Positions 12,326 through 24,467 of a stretch of 64,000 nucleotides of DNA are shown piece after piece (position 1 is the first letter of the stretch; each line of letters starts with the position of its first letter). The DNA is taken from assembly GCA_025201765.1 (NCBI GenBank), contig MU623340.1:558001-622000 (forward strand), written 5' to 3'. This DNA comes from Daldinia sp. FL1419. Lineage: Eukaryota; Ascomycota; Sordariomycetes; Xylariales; Hypoxylaceae. The notes beneath the pieces are model-generated. The model was not told the DNA's origin. It saw only the letters and a program-made list of their open reading frames with translations, and did no database searches. Made by a program: the position numbers and the translations under genes.

Positions 12326-13196
12326 ATGAAGGTCTCGACGCCCCTCCTCTTCCTCTCCGGCGCCCTCGCCGCCCCGTCCGGGGACATCGAAGCCCGCCAG
12401 TCCTGCGCCAAAGTGCACGTCTTCGGCGCGCGGGAGTCTACCGTTCCGCAAGGCTACGGCAGCTCGCAGGCCATGATCCAGTTGATCCAAGGGGCTTACC
12501 CAGGAACAACCTCCGAGGCCATCGTCTGCACGTCTACTCCCCCCTTATAATAACCAACCAACCCTTCTCCCCCCGCGACGTAACCCAACGCACCAACTAA
12601 CTCGCCGCAGACCCCGCAGCAGGCGGCGACGCCTACGGCTCCTCGGTAGCAGCCGGTATCAAGGCAGTCGTCGACCAAGTCACCGCCTTCACGAAGAAAT
12701 GCCCGAACACGGCCGTCGTCATGGTGGGCTACTCCCAGGGGTCGCAGATCATGGACGACGCGTTCTGCGGCGGGCCCGACGGCAGCAGCATGAGCGGGAC
12801 AGCGTCGCCGCTTCCCGCCGACGTGGGGGGACACGTCAAGGCGCTAATCTTCATGGGAGACCCGCGCAACGTCCCGGGGCTAAGCTATAACGTTGGGACC
12901 GCGAAGGCCGGTGGTGTAAGTTCTTCTCTCCCTTTTCTGTTATTTATTTTATTTTTATTTTATATAAACCTATTTCGTTTTCTTTCCCGTCCGGTCTAAT
13001 ATCCGCGATTATCCAGTTCGCCGCTCGACCCTCGGGATACCAGTGCCCCGTGTACTCAGACAGGATCAAGTCGTACTGCGACGCGGAGGATCCGTACTGC
13101 TCTAACGGCAACAATGCGCAGCACCACCAGCAGTATGTCCAGATTTACGGCCAGCAGGCGCTTGCTTTCGTTAAGCAGAAGGTTGGCTCCGTATAA
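12326..13196 (+). CDS. Secreted CE5 esterase (cutinase / acetylxylan esterase)
   Basis: Three exons, 12326-12527, 12611-12915 and 13017-13196, give 228 residues. Residues 1-16 are a signal peptide, followed by a short propeptide ending in AR. The alpha/beta-hydrolase nucleophile is S109 in GYSQG; D194 in EDPYC and H206 in HHQQY complete the triad, and the cysteines flanking these elements match CE5 disulfides. The pattern (CAKVHVFGARE..., YPAAGG, CGGPDG, IFMGDP, YCDAEDPYC) is closer to acetylxylan esterase than to classic cutinase, so the substrate may be acetylated xylan. Intron 1 has no usable GT donor: only a GC donor (T|GCACGT at 12528) gives the conserved YPA and keeps frame. Intron 2 is GT-AG, phase 0. 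Convergent with PDX1. Confidence 0.88.
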
Positions 13197-13622
13197 GGGG
13201 TCGATTTTGTGTTGACGTGTAAGATCCGGGAAAGGGATCTTACAATCAAAGGACGTAAATACTTCAATTGTATATAGTTTAAAAGTACTAGTGACTAAAT
13301 CTGTACATTTGATTCTCCTCGAGCTTATACTCTTTGTGGCTTGCGCTGAGCTATGTAACTGCCTATATTCTTGACGAAGCTCTGATATATCACAACGCGA
13401 GGACACGGATAGTTGGCCGGGAATTGGTGCAGCATGGTGGTGATTTCTCCCGCAGCATGCTTATTTAACTCATTTCCATATATTAGGAGATTCGTAAATC
13501 AGGTTAGGTGTCATCAGAGGCGCAACAGACAAACAAATGCTAATAATATACTCTATCAATGCTTCCGTGTCAACATTACAGGCTCTATAGTTACATATCT
13601 CTCTCGCCCCAAAACTTTTTAT
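13197..13622. other. Intergenic region between convergent CE5 esterase and PDX1
   Basis: 426 bp of 3' flank for both genes. No gene or repeat of note seen. Confidence 0.6.
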
Positions 13623-14966
13623 TCACAAAACAAGCCTGCCCGGCTCCCCTTCCAGCGCCGCCTTAACTCTTTGCAGGAACGTCTTAGCTCGCTTCTCTTC
13701 GGTCTTAGGGACCGTAAGGCTGAATATGTTGGAACCAGTGGAGATGCCGCCGTGCGGACCCGTCTTTCGCGGCTTGGGCGCGACTTTTGCCGAGCTGGCT
13801 AGGAAGTCGATAATGTCGACTTGCTTCTTGGGCTTGGGTGCAACGCCGGTGAAGGACGGCGAGGGGAGAGCGGAAATTTGGGGAAGGTAGTAGCCGCGAG
13901 AGCCCTTCGGGCCAGTCTTGTCCAGTCCCAAGACTTGGTTAAATAGTTCGTCGGCTGACGGCTTATAGTTGGATGGTAGAGGTAGTTCATCATTGGCCAA
14001 TTCTGTGGCCCTTGCTACAAACGTGGAAAGGGGTATGAAAGTGTCGAGAGTATCTTCGATCTTCTTCTGGACCTCTATCACCGTTACGAGCGATATGGGC
14101 AGTGATACTACTAAGTCTTCGGGAATAGGGACCTCCAGTGCCGCAGACTTGTCTGCCTTCTTAGGAGCCTCCTTAGGAGCAGCAACCTTAATGTTGGAGA
14201 GGTCAAGGTGCGAGTTGTGGTCGAATCGTGCCTTAATTTCTTCGGGTCTGGCAGAAGGTACGCTACCGAGATATGCGAGAACATCACCCTTGAGTAAACG
14301 TCCGGCAGGTCCCGTAGGCGTTATCTGGCTGATAGCGGACTCGTCCAGTTTGTGTTCCTTTATTAAGTGCTCGACCGATGGGTATAGAGGGTATTTCTGG
14401 GGCGGCGCCTTTCCCCCAGTCCTTTTCGGTCCGCTGGCTTTCTTTTCCGGCGCGGTACTTTGCGATGCCTGCTTGCTCGATGATTCCTCCTTCTTGGCGT
14501 CCTTCTGCGCGGGTTGTTCGTCGGCAGGGATCTCTAGCGAGCTAATATCGTCGCCGGACTCCGCAACAACACCAATTCGAGTGCCAACCTGCACGTTCTT
14601 GCTTCCGTCTCCTTGAGTGATTTTCACGAGGATCCCATCGTCTTGCGCCTCAACATCCATAGTCGCCTTGTCCGTCTCGATCTCGAGCAAGACATCACCA
14701 GCAGAAAATGAATCGCCTTCCTTGATCTTCCAGTTTGCGATATTACCTTCCGTCATAGTAGGCGATAGGGCAGGCATGGTAAAGTTCTGCGCCGCGAGCG
14801 AGGCAGCTGACGTGCGAAAGCCTAGACGGACCTTTGTTAGTTATTTTCTTTTCTATACGTACGATCGCTTCCATCGGGTTTAAATACCTCGACTTGCGGC
14901 ATCTTGGGCGACCCTTCGGCTTATAAGCCGTGTTGTTAGACGAGTTGCTGTCGCGAAAGATGCCAT
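13623..14966 (-). CDS. PDX1: Pyruvate dehydrogenase complex protein X (E3-binding protein)
   Basis: Exons 14966-14888 and 14821-13623 give 425 residues; the intron (14887-14822) is GT-AG with a ctaac branch-type site, phase 1. Exon 1 encodes a basic, Ser/Thr/Arg-rich mitochondrial presequence (MASFATATRLTTRLISRR). The lipoyl domain spans about 42-118, starting MPALSPTM, with the lipoylated lysine K78 in ETDKA. After an Ala/Lys/Pro linker, the peripheral subunit-binding domain lies at about 170-212. The C-terminal half has no recognisable E2 catalytic motif (no HxxxDG), as expected for fungal Pdx1 rather than Lat1. Known role: anchors dihydrolipoamide dehydrogenase (E3) to the E2 core in the mitochondrial matrix. 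The ATG at the lipoyl domain itself is not the start, because exon 1 supplies the targeting signal. Confidence 0.9.
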
Positions 14967-15795
14967 TGTCGGCTTTGCTTTAAGAAAAGAAAAAGCAAAG
15001 CTCAATTGAGCCTTTTTTTTATTTTTTATTTTTTATTTTTCTTTTCCTTTGTTAAAATGAGAGATCCCGGTTCGGAGCTTATGAATAAAATAAATGTTAC
15101 GGTTGAGCTTGTTGGGGATTCTCCGGCCTCAACCGAAATGTAATAATCGGAATTGGAAGGGACGCTACAAAGTTTTGCCGTTTCCTGGGCAGTCTCTAGC
15201 GAAGACCTACCTACCTTTAGGTAGCACATAGGTAATGGTTAGATCTTGGCATATCTTTCCCAGGAATAGGTACAACATATTAACCGTAGTTAACTAGGTA
15301 CCTAGGTATACACAACATAACTTAAAGCTAATAAAGTCGAAAAAAAAAAACCACCAAGAAAAATAATGATAATGTGCGAGGGCTTCTTGCAAGTTTAACT
15401 ATTCTTTTTCTATAATTTTATCTCTTGTTATCTGGTTGTATAATTGCCAAGTGCGCAATAGAGGTCAGAATGCCAAGAATCCTGAGAATCCTTGTATCTT
15501 TTGTAAAGTTTCCCGACATTGAGGTTATCGAAAGGTCCCACTTCAGAGTACATACGATTAAGCCTTAACGACAGGGGACTCTAGATATACTTTAGTACTT
15601 ACAATTAATCCCTAGCTTGGCGTATCGATAAGGAATAACTAATCAAGAAATTCAGCTCCGCTAATAAGTTTAAGCTTTATCAAATCTATAAATCGTCATC
15701 CCACTTTCTTAAGCCGAGATTCATACAACTATTATATCGTCGCTCTTTTTTACTTTTAGTCATGTCAATTGGGTTAGTATACTTATAATATACAG
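14967..15795. other. Divergent intergenic region between PDX1 and the two-helix mitochondrial protein gene
   Basis: 829 bp containing both promoters, a T-rich block at 15010-15050, a GGTAC/ACCTAGGTA cluster around 15205-15310 and an A-run at about 15340. Both flanking genes encode probable mitochondrial proteins, so a shared promoter is possible but not shown. Confidence 0.5.
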
Positions 15796-16764
15796 ATGAC
15801 GACGCCTATATTTGCTTTCCGGGGATGTACCCGCCCTATATCTATACTCCACAACTCCCTTAAGCCATCTGCCAGAACTGCTAGGGTCCCGCGATGGCTT
15901 CGGCCAACTTCCGCTCAACTATGCGGTCGAACATTCACCACGGCAGGCTTTAGATCCGCGGCTGTGAAGACAAAACCTGCCGTCCCCTTAAAACCCACAG
16001 CACCGTCCCCGGCAAAGACTGTACAGCCTCCCCTTTTAAGTTTTGCGCAAAAGCTCGCAGACAAGTCTTCCCCAACGACCTTATACGAAGCAGGTCCTCA
16101 AAAGGTCTTCTTGTTCTCCAGTTATACGGCCGGCGTCTTTTTCATAGGGGCAGCCGCTATTAACATCATTGTAAATGTCTACAGCCTACCAGAGGGACTC
16201 CATTGGATCGTTAGCGTCGGATTCGGTGCTATGGGTTTGCTTCTAGCCGCCGCCGGAACCAGATTTGCGTTGATGCCCGCGGGCATGATCCGTTCCATCA
16301 AGGTGCTACCGGCCCGGTCACTCAAGGCACCAAGCCAAGCCGCGAAGGCCAATGCATCGGGAAATGTTCCTGTGCGCCTTGAGATCGAAGTCCGGCGCAG
16401 TGTGCCCATCCCAGGTCTACCGCTACGTCGCATACAAGTTGACCCCAACGACGTTGTCATGAAGGCACCACTATACAATCGCAAGGCGCCCATGTCAGAG
16501 TACGAGAAGATGCTCCAAAAGAAACAAGAGGAACTCCGACGCAAGCAGGAGCGCGAGTACGAGATGAACCACTTAATGACCGCGCCGTTCAGACACGGGA
16601 AGCAGGTCTTCGGGCAGCTCTTCAGGAGCTTCCGCCGCGGCTTGACAGGCGAGGGATTTGCGCCAATAATTGTTAACGGGGTTAAATATAAGCTCGATAT
16701 CACGGCAGCTTACGTACTCGAAGAGGGGCGAGCTCTGGATCGGATCGTGAAGATTGAAAAATAA
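15796..16764 (+). CDS. Mitochondrial two-helix membrane protein, possibly TMEM223-like
   Basis: Single exon of 322 residues with ATG at 15796. Residues 1-60 are rich in Arg/Ser/Ala and poor in acids, like a mitochondrial presequence. Two hydrophobic helices follow at about 104-128 and 136-154, separated by a short loop (LPEGLHW), then a soluble, basic C-terminal half with a beta-like stretch (RLEIEVRRSVPIPGLPLRR) and a charged helix rich in K, E, Q and R at about 235-260. The arrangement, two helices then a beta domain, resembles the TMEM223 family (COX1 biogenesis in animals), but I recognise the layout rather than clear signature residues. The gene is convincing; the family name is tentative. 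Confidence 0.75.
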   Translation: MTTPIFAFRGCTRPISILHNSLKPSARTARVPRWLRPTSAQLCGRTFTTAGFRSAAVKTKPAVPLKPTAPSPAKTVQPPLLSFAQKLADKSSPTTLYEAGPQKVFLFSSYTAGVFFIGAAAINIIVNVYSLPEGLHWIVSVGFGAMGLLLAAAGTRFALMPAGMIRSIKVLPARSLKAPSQAAKANASGNVPVRLEIEVRRSVPIPGLPLRRIQVDPNDVVMKAPLYNRKAPMSEYEKMLQKKQEELRRKQEREYEMNHLMTAPFRHGKQVFGQLFRSFRRGLTGEGFAPIIVNGVKYKLDITAAYVLEEGRALDRIVKIEK

Positions 16765-19700
16765 TTTCACTCTAATCTTTTATGAGAGTAGGAAGCAACG
16801 CGTCACATAGTTATAAGATACAACATTGTACGATTGGGGTTGCGTGTTTGAGGATGCTACTGCTTGTTGTAGCCTCGTACAGGGGACGTGGATCTTGTTC
16901 CCGATGGTTTGAAGCGGGCCGACTAACTAATGGGATGTCAACATCGAGGCCAAGGGATATATATACCCCTTTAAGCCATTAGGTCCAGCCCAACATTTTG
17001 AGGCACCCCAAAGCTATGCATAAAAGGAAGCGTAAACCGGATCATTCCGGCAAGGGGCTAGAGGAACCAACTCGGGCAAGCCTCGTTAGAGACAAGACAG
17101 TCTTACACAGATCCGTATATACAGCCACAAGGCGCCCACCGTATAATAAAAACACCTTCCAGCCCCCCCTCACATCTACCGATGGCGCCTTGTAAATCGC
17201 GATTGCAAGGTACGAGTCTTTGTTTCAGGCGGGGCGCGAGACTCGGAGATATTTACTTTTGACCATGTCTCGCGAACACAGGAGCTCCTACAAGGTTACT
17301 GGGGGTACACGCGGCTCCCGAGACATGTCTAGACCCCCGTAGCTCAAAAGCTCATTGTTAAGAAAAGAAAAGGTTTTTGTTGACTCGCGTTGGTGTGTTT
17401 TAAACGAGGATAGGACAGAATCGATCGACGCTGGTACCTGGTTGAAGAGCCGCGTATTTAGAGACAAGTTCGCGATACGACGCTCAAAACACATGCTTAA
17501 GTACACAGTGGACGACGCCTGGATAATGACCAGTGGCTACCTTGTGAATTCTAATAACAGTAATAATATAGCTCAAGAACTAGGTTGTTATTTTTCAAGA
17601 CATAGTAAACGGCCTGGTGGGAAGGGCTCACCATTATATATCCACTCTATCACGAGAATCCCCGTCGATATAGACTAAACGTCGTATGAATCAGCCTCTC
17701 GCCACTCAACTAAACAACGTAAAGGACATATTAAGTGACCTTAAGCTTTAGTCTCGTTGAGGGTCTTCTAATCACGATTCGCGTGAATTATTTACCCCTA
17801 AAGCCCATGCGCCTACTTCTCGTTAGGACTACAATTAAATCAGTCTAGGCAGCTTTGAAATGAGAGCTAAATCAAGTAGATACCTATACAAGACGTATTT
17901 GACCTTCTGAGTACAGAGGCTCTAATCTATAACATGGACTTGGCGCTGCAACCCAGAGTATTCCTTAAGATAGCCGAACGAGCACCAGGAATTCATACGT
18001 AAAGTAACCACGATAGTCCTCTCAAATGATTTCTTATTATACCAATTTCTAGATAGGATAGATTGTTATTTATAATATTCTATATCCTAGCTCCTTAGTA
18101 GCTAGCTTACACCTTAGAATCCCTCCGACTTCTACTAAACCAAGATATAACCCCCTCCCCTCTCTTCCCTTAGGTAGGTAAATACCAACCACGATACTAT
18201 CCCGTCCCGTCCAAACCAACGCGCTACCTACGTCATAACCATATCCCCCTTTCTCTCTCCCAATCACCGAACCATCTTCGTCAAAAACGTCATCCACGCA
18301 AGCGCCTCGCAAGCGACGATAGATAAGCCTAATAACTTATTAGGTAGCAAACAAACACCTTTCCGTGAAGCAAATACTCCTGCCCGGATGATGCCGAGCG
18401 AGACGAACCAGCCGCTCGGGATTTACACCGTCCTGATAGATGGGAAATTGATTATCCTAGGCAGTTTCTCATATATAGGGTTACCCGCCAACACCACAAT
18501 TGCCTTATCTTACCTTACCTTACTTCGTTACGTATCAGTCACTCGTCCGTCCCAAGGCTATCCACGGTTTACGAGACAGGCCAACCAGTAAAGCAAAGCA
18601 ACGTCCATAAACGATAACGCCATAAACGCATGCATAACGCATCCCTCAACCGGAACCAGGTCCGTTACTGAATCGCGATTACTAGGCCGACGGGTTCCCC
18701 GAATGTAATCGCACAGACGGCCGTTTCCAATGGGCCTAATTCGGGTCGTGTGTGGCGCACGCGTCCCGTCCCTGGGTCAAGCATCACGGCATCTTGGCAT
18801 CTGTGCCTAGCCCGCCGCCGTAGCACTGAGGAGGGAAAATGATCGCCCAGCTGACTCCTCGCGCGGCTGTGACGGCAAACAAAGCTTGTCCTATCCCACT
18901 ATCATTATCATATATCAGATAATGGCGCCCAAAAACTTTGGTCGGGAACACAAAGTGCGTGCATAACCTGCGTGGGCCTTTGGGGAATAGACGAAAGTCA
19001 CCATTACCCCATCGCGGAACAGGAACTGTCGAATATCCACTCAAACGACCCCCTCAACTCCGACAAGCACCCAGCTACCCGACACTGGGGATACTGGTGT
19101 AGAGCTGGAAACAACATTGAACAGCACGTGTATGTGGAATTGACATAGGGCATGTCAGGGGGTCTCTGGTCTCCTGGGAACTGCGACTACGTGAGGCGTG
19201 ACGCAACGTCCACGACATCTGCCATCTAGACATTTCCGTACGTAGGGCATAGACGCCTGTGATACTTAAAACGTCGTCGACTTCTTCAATACGGATAAGT
19301 CCAGCCAATCTTGTGCTACTTAGCTTCCCCAAACCGTTTCTTTGGCAAGGCGATCGCCGATGGGTTTCCATGATGCTTGTTCTACTATAATTGCACCGAG
19401 ATCACGCGCAAGCATCGTACGCTAAACCCTGCCGGCCACGATACGAGCATTCACAAAAAGCTGAGTTACTCAGATGAAGCCCAGTAGGATTTCTTGATGA
19501 ATTGACAAGTCATACTCCGCCGTTGGCCGGTCCTATCATAACAACCGTGTTTCTTAGCGGGCGGTAACCCACAGCGTAAAGGTTGCTAATGCGTATAATT
19601 TAAGGGCTGTAATACATGACCCTTGCGCGGCCACTTGCTGACAGCGGCTTTTGTGTGAATTGTCCAACGGTCAACGAAGGCCGCTGGAAAGCCACGCTTC

Positions 19701-20763
19701 GGTCCGCAGTAATTAACTTGTGTCAGATCCAGATGTTTCAAGCATTGTCTTCGGAGGAATAAGGAAGTGGCTTAACTTGATAGATAACTACCCGTGTTTA
19801 ATATATGAAACATAAAGCTATACGTTCTCGAACAACCTGATAAGATGTACCAAAGGTAACCTGATATCTCAAACTTACCTAGGTCTACTGAGATCACAGT
19901 AGGACAAAATGTTGTCTTAGATTTCAGATATGTAGCGCAAGATAGAATAAAGAGACGTATGATAAGAGATAAAATCAACCAAAGAGAGGTAGGTCATCAC
20001 CTGGAATCCTTGGCATATACCCAAGCCGTCTAAGAAAATTTGGTGAACTCGGTAATAATCATCATGTCGTATAACGAACAACGAACAACGGACCACGGAG
20101 TTGTGTGTTTCCATAGCACCACATCATCTTCTGTGCCAGGGTTGATTTCTTTTCGAAGATGAAGTTTACTTGAGGCTGCGCATACGAACCATAGAAAACC
20201 CACGATACCCATGATCGTGGTCAGCCGTGCATGTAGTGCCGGTCGATGAATGGTCAGACGATTCCCCACGCGATCGAAGTTGAGATCCGAGTTCGAAACT
20301 ACCCCCCTTGTCGCCCCTCACTTGCCCAAGGGCTTTTGCGGCCTTCCTCATTAGCCGATATGTAGGGAGGGATTGAAGCGTACTATCTATCGCCTATCGT
20401 TACGACAGGGATAATGGGAGGAAGAAGGCACGGTGATATTCTATGAAGCGACGCTTCTCTGCAATGCGACGCGCAGCTTACCAACACTAATGGGTAGGCA
20501 ATTTAAAGCATTAACAAAGCTACCTACCTACTCTCACCGCAAGATATATATCTGCAACGGCACGGCGAAGGGGGGAAAGGAGGGATTGGAGGGGATTATG
20601 GGCAAAAGAAACAGATAGGACACGGGTGTGTGTCTCGATATTTCTTGGTCAAGTCTTTGGTATACTTGATCCCGTTGTGCTGCAGAAGGAGGGCGCGTAA
20701 AGGTGGCTGAATGCAGTGAATGGCACATAAATACCTGTACGGGGACATGGATTATGCAAGGTT

Positions 20764-20799
20764 GCGAGGTGCGCGAGGTGCGCGAGGTGCGCGAGGTGC
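20764..20799. repeat. Minisatellite, 9-bp unit GCGAGGTGC, 4 copies
   Basis: Four perfect tandem copies, followed by an A9 run. A 9-bp unit keeps reading frames open and gives an artefactual RGA repeat frame. Confidence 0.95.
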
Positions 20800-22732
20800 G
20801 TTAAAAAAAAACAGTTTTATTTCTCTCGACCGAGGGGACGGCGAGGCGAGAAGCGGTGAGCATCGAATTGGCGTATCGTTGCGCGAAACGAGGAGATACG
20901 GCCTTCTTTGGAATGTTCGAAGCGCCAGCCTTGGAGGTAAGGTAGGCCATAGTAGATCATAGTTGACCATAGCAGAATTACTTAACCTAGTATTAATTAA
21001 CTACCTACCTAGCTAGAATTACTAGTAGTCCACGGGTAGTTCATGGCTGGTCATCCGTGTGGCCGTCAGGGTTCCAATCTGGTATCGGATATGGGTTGGG
21101 GGTTAGATGAATTGGATCGGCATCTTTTATTACTGGTCAGATGATAGCTACAGCGTAGTAGATAGATATCATAGTATTCTTCTCGCGCCATTATGGTGGG
21201 TGTCGTGCTCGTGCTCGTGCTGCTCGTGGGAGGTGACAGGGTGGGTTTCAAGGTGGGGGAGGGGAAAAGGAAAAAAAAAAAAGTCTTGGAAAGGGTATTT
21301 GGTATTTGGGTACCGAGGGGGAGGGGTTTGAGAAGAAGATCGTCTCTTTTTCGAGCGATCTCCAGTTTTTTCTTAGATTTCTATTTTGGGTCTTGGCCAG
21401 TGCTTTTTAGTGTGGTTCAACGACGTAAGGGTGCATGTCACTAGCGGCTTTCGATAATTCCGTGCTACCAGGTTATTTGGCCCGTGCGGATTTGCATTGC
21501 AGAACAATTGCTGCACAACCGCAGATAGCGCCATAGATAATTAGATAATGATAAGGAATTTCCAAAATATATCTCCGGACACTTGAATGCATTTTGGACT
21601 ACCTTTTTTGAAAAAAAGGGGGGTTTTTTGGATGCACGATGATAGACATGATAGACATCATCGATCAAATACGTATTCCCAATTACGCAGCCCTATATAT
21701 TGCAGCTAGCTAATTTAACACTCCTCATTCCTGGAACGTTGAACCTCATATATGACTATCTATCTTTACATTAGACCTTAGTAATTAATTCTGATGCTAT
21801 TCCGGATCCATATCAGCTTTCCAAAAAAAAAAAAAAATGATGCTTGGTTATGACAGCTTGGCTATGACAACTCGCTTGCATTTAATGAAGTTGTTACGGC
21901 TACGCGCTCGATGCGATGCGGGTTGACTGCATAAAATTCGGCACAAGACCGATAAGGTTGCTTCTTAAAGTGTCTAGAACGTCTCCTCTCTCCTGTCTCC
22001 AGGAACGTCTTCACACAGTCTATCATAAAAAGAAATAAAAAAAAATATTCTCGATATACGGAGGATACTTAATCTTCGAGACTTGCAGATGCGGTTGTAA
22101 TAAGGATGGTAACACAGCAGTCTTGTTTAAGAAATGTTACCACGTTAGGTGTTCCGGTACTGGGAGATTCTTACCAGGGTGCTTAACTGACCAATAATAT
22201 ATCATCGTCATCCAAGTTCTTGGTCGGCACTATCTTACTTGCTTGCCAAATCCCCCAGACCAAGCCACAATGGATCTTTAAGGTCGTAGTATCTTGCTTG
22301 TGATAGGTAGGGTCGTTGCGTCGGCCACCGCTTTCTCGCACTTTCTTTTTCGTCCATCTCATGGAAGTTGACGTTCCTGCAGCGCACTCCGATTTAGGGA
22401 AAGTAAACATGATAGAGACGACTTGGCCTTTTTTTTTTTTTTTTCGAAGCTTTACTATTCTTGTCAAGCTAGCGGAGGTTATAGGAACTAAACGTGACGG
22501 ATTCTCGCGATGGCGGAGACGGTTGAAAACGAGGCTGGAGACTTGGAAATGTGAACATATCAGTCACATTTGAGGGTATTCTTTACGTCCAAGTTTTATA
22601 GTAGCGTAATTTAGGAGGGATTAAAGCAGTCAGCAATCATATCATCCTAACAACACTAGATATGGCGCCGACACTACGGTACAGACCAGAGCGGTGTGAG
22701 ACAACTAAGAAGAGGGGAGGAGGGGAAGAGAA

Positions 22733-22733
<1 letters not shown>

Positions 22734-22764
<31 letters not shown>
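22734..22764. repeat. Poly(A) run of 31
   Basis: Uninterrupted A31. Could be the tail of a retroposed sequence, but no target-site duplication or coding remnant was recognised upstream. Confidence 0.95.
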
Positions 22765-22766
<2 letters not shown>

Positions 22767-23061
22767 TATCTTGTAGGTAGTTAACCTCAAGGAAAAATTT
22801 TGAACAAGCGACGTTGCGAAGCGGTGTGACAAGTGTTAGTTACTATACGTACGATGCTCTTCGAAAATTTCGACTCGAAGGTTGCCGAAAGACACGTTGG
22901 ACGGATAGGCACCGAAAGATATTTGGAGGTAAGGAAGTACAGTACATCATGCCTAGTTCGAGTAAGTAGCACATATGCCTAACACATATAGTAGCACAAT
23001 CGCAGGGTTTTATACAATATAGGGTCATTTAGGGTCATTTTAGGGTCTCTGGAGGGCTTTG

Positions 23062-23096
23062 GGGTTCTGGGTTCTGGGTTCTGGGTTCTGGGTTCT
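23062..23096. repeat. Tandem repeat, 7-bp unit GGGTTCT, 5 copies
   Basis: Five perfect copies, preceded by two related TAGGGTCATT(T) units at about 23020-23046. The G-rich, telomere-like look is superficial: the unit is not TTAGGG. Confidence 0.95.
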
Positions 23097-24439
23097 CTGG
23101 GGTGTCCTTGGATGGGAAATACACGATGCACATCATGCTCGATGCCGAACATAGGCATCTAAGTTTCCATCAGTTCCGTCAGTAATTTAGTAAATTTCAA
23201 GGTCTCGTTCCATAATGACTTATTAGTCAACCTTGTCACACTGCTAACGGCGGAGCGGCACGTCAGGTCATTACCAGACATATACTTTTGGGGTTCAGGT
23301 GTCGAGCATCATTGCCACGAGGGAATAAGTTGATAGACCGGATGGGCAGGATGGGCAGGACGGGATTGTTCTACGGATTAGTGTCCATCCTTTTCGTATG
23401 GGATGTCTCGTCTCTCTCCCGGCTTTTACCCCTCTCGTCGACTTCAACCCTAGCCATCTATCTACATCAGTGCTAGCCTTTAACCAACCTTTAACCAACC
23501 ATTCCAGAGACAGTAGGTAGCACGCCATAAGTGAATACTTGTGTCATCCACGCAATATCTGAAACACATGCAAGAAAGCAGCCACGCGTTTACGATGATC
23601 ATTTTTTTTTTTTTTTCGTGCAGAGTGAGTATATACTTACATTATGAGGTAACTACCTACCTAGACAAACAAAATAGAAATCAAGACTGGTGGGTCGCCG
23701 ACCACGTCGCGGGGTCGTTTCGAAAGCAAGATGACATTATTTCTACCCGGCTGAACCTATAAGCGGCTCACGATGTTATTAACAAAACTCCAACCTACAT
23801 CGTCGCAATTATTTTCGCGTGCCGTCTATGACATAATCGCTCCCCACGTTCGGGAAGAAGCCAAAGTTGTCAAGAGGGGCCCTCGGGACCTAGATATCTA
23901 GGTTAGCCTTGCCGTATTTGACGTGTGATGGGTTGCCAACTTCCGCTAGTATTTCGTATCATTGGGCATAGAGAAATGCAAGGCTTAGCCCGTAACCAAT
24001 CAACGAGAGAACATACCGTAATAGAAATCTATAGATGAGAGAGATCGTCTTAATCTGCTAACGCCAGCGAAATCCCCCGAGAGAACAACACTCAACACTA
24101 GAGGTGAGTAAGTAAGTAAGCGGGCGAGCAACTGAATGGATACAATATATGGAGCGATAACCAAGATCAGCATATTACTAGCCGAGAGATGGGTTGATCA
24201 AAACCAAACTACGAATGGGTCGCCTCACAAAAAAACCCCCCCCAAAAAAACCAGGTTAAACAAAGATCATGAAATAAAAGATCCGGCGCTTAGATAGCCA
24301 TACCGACCATAATGGCGTGTACGGATTAAATGGGTAGTGTATAAATGACCAGACCTGAGGCTATTCAGACCCGCCTTGTTTAATAGATCATGGGATTTAA
24401 GCAGTGGGTGCTAAATCGTACGAGATGGGTAGGTGAGAT

Positions 24440-24467
24440 AGGTTAGGTTAGATACCTAACCTAGGTA
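24440..24467. repeat. Imperfect palindrome of GGTTA/TAACC units
   Basis: Two ggtta units face taacc units around a short centre (gatac), ending in CCTAGGTA. One of the recurrent AGGT/ACCT tracts of the intergenic DNA. Confidence 0.7.

Noticed and set aside
23062..23096. Telomere-like G-rich repeat
   Set aside because: Unit is GGGTTCT and only five copies, not the TTAGGG of filamentous fungi; an interstitial telomere is not supported.
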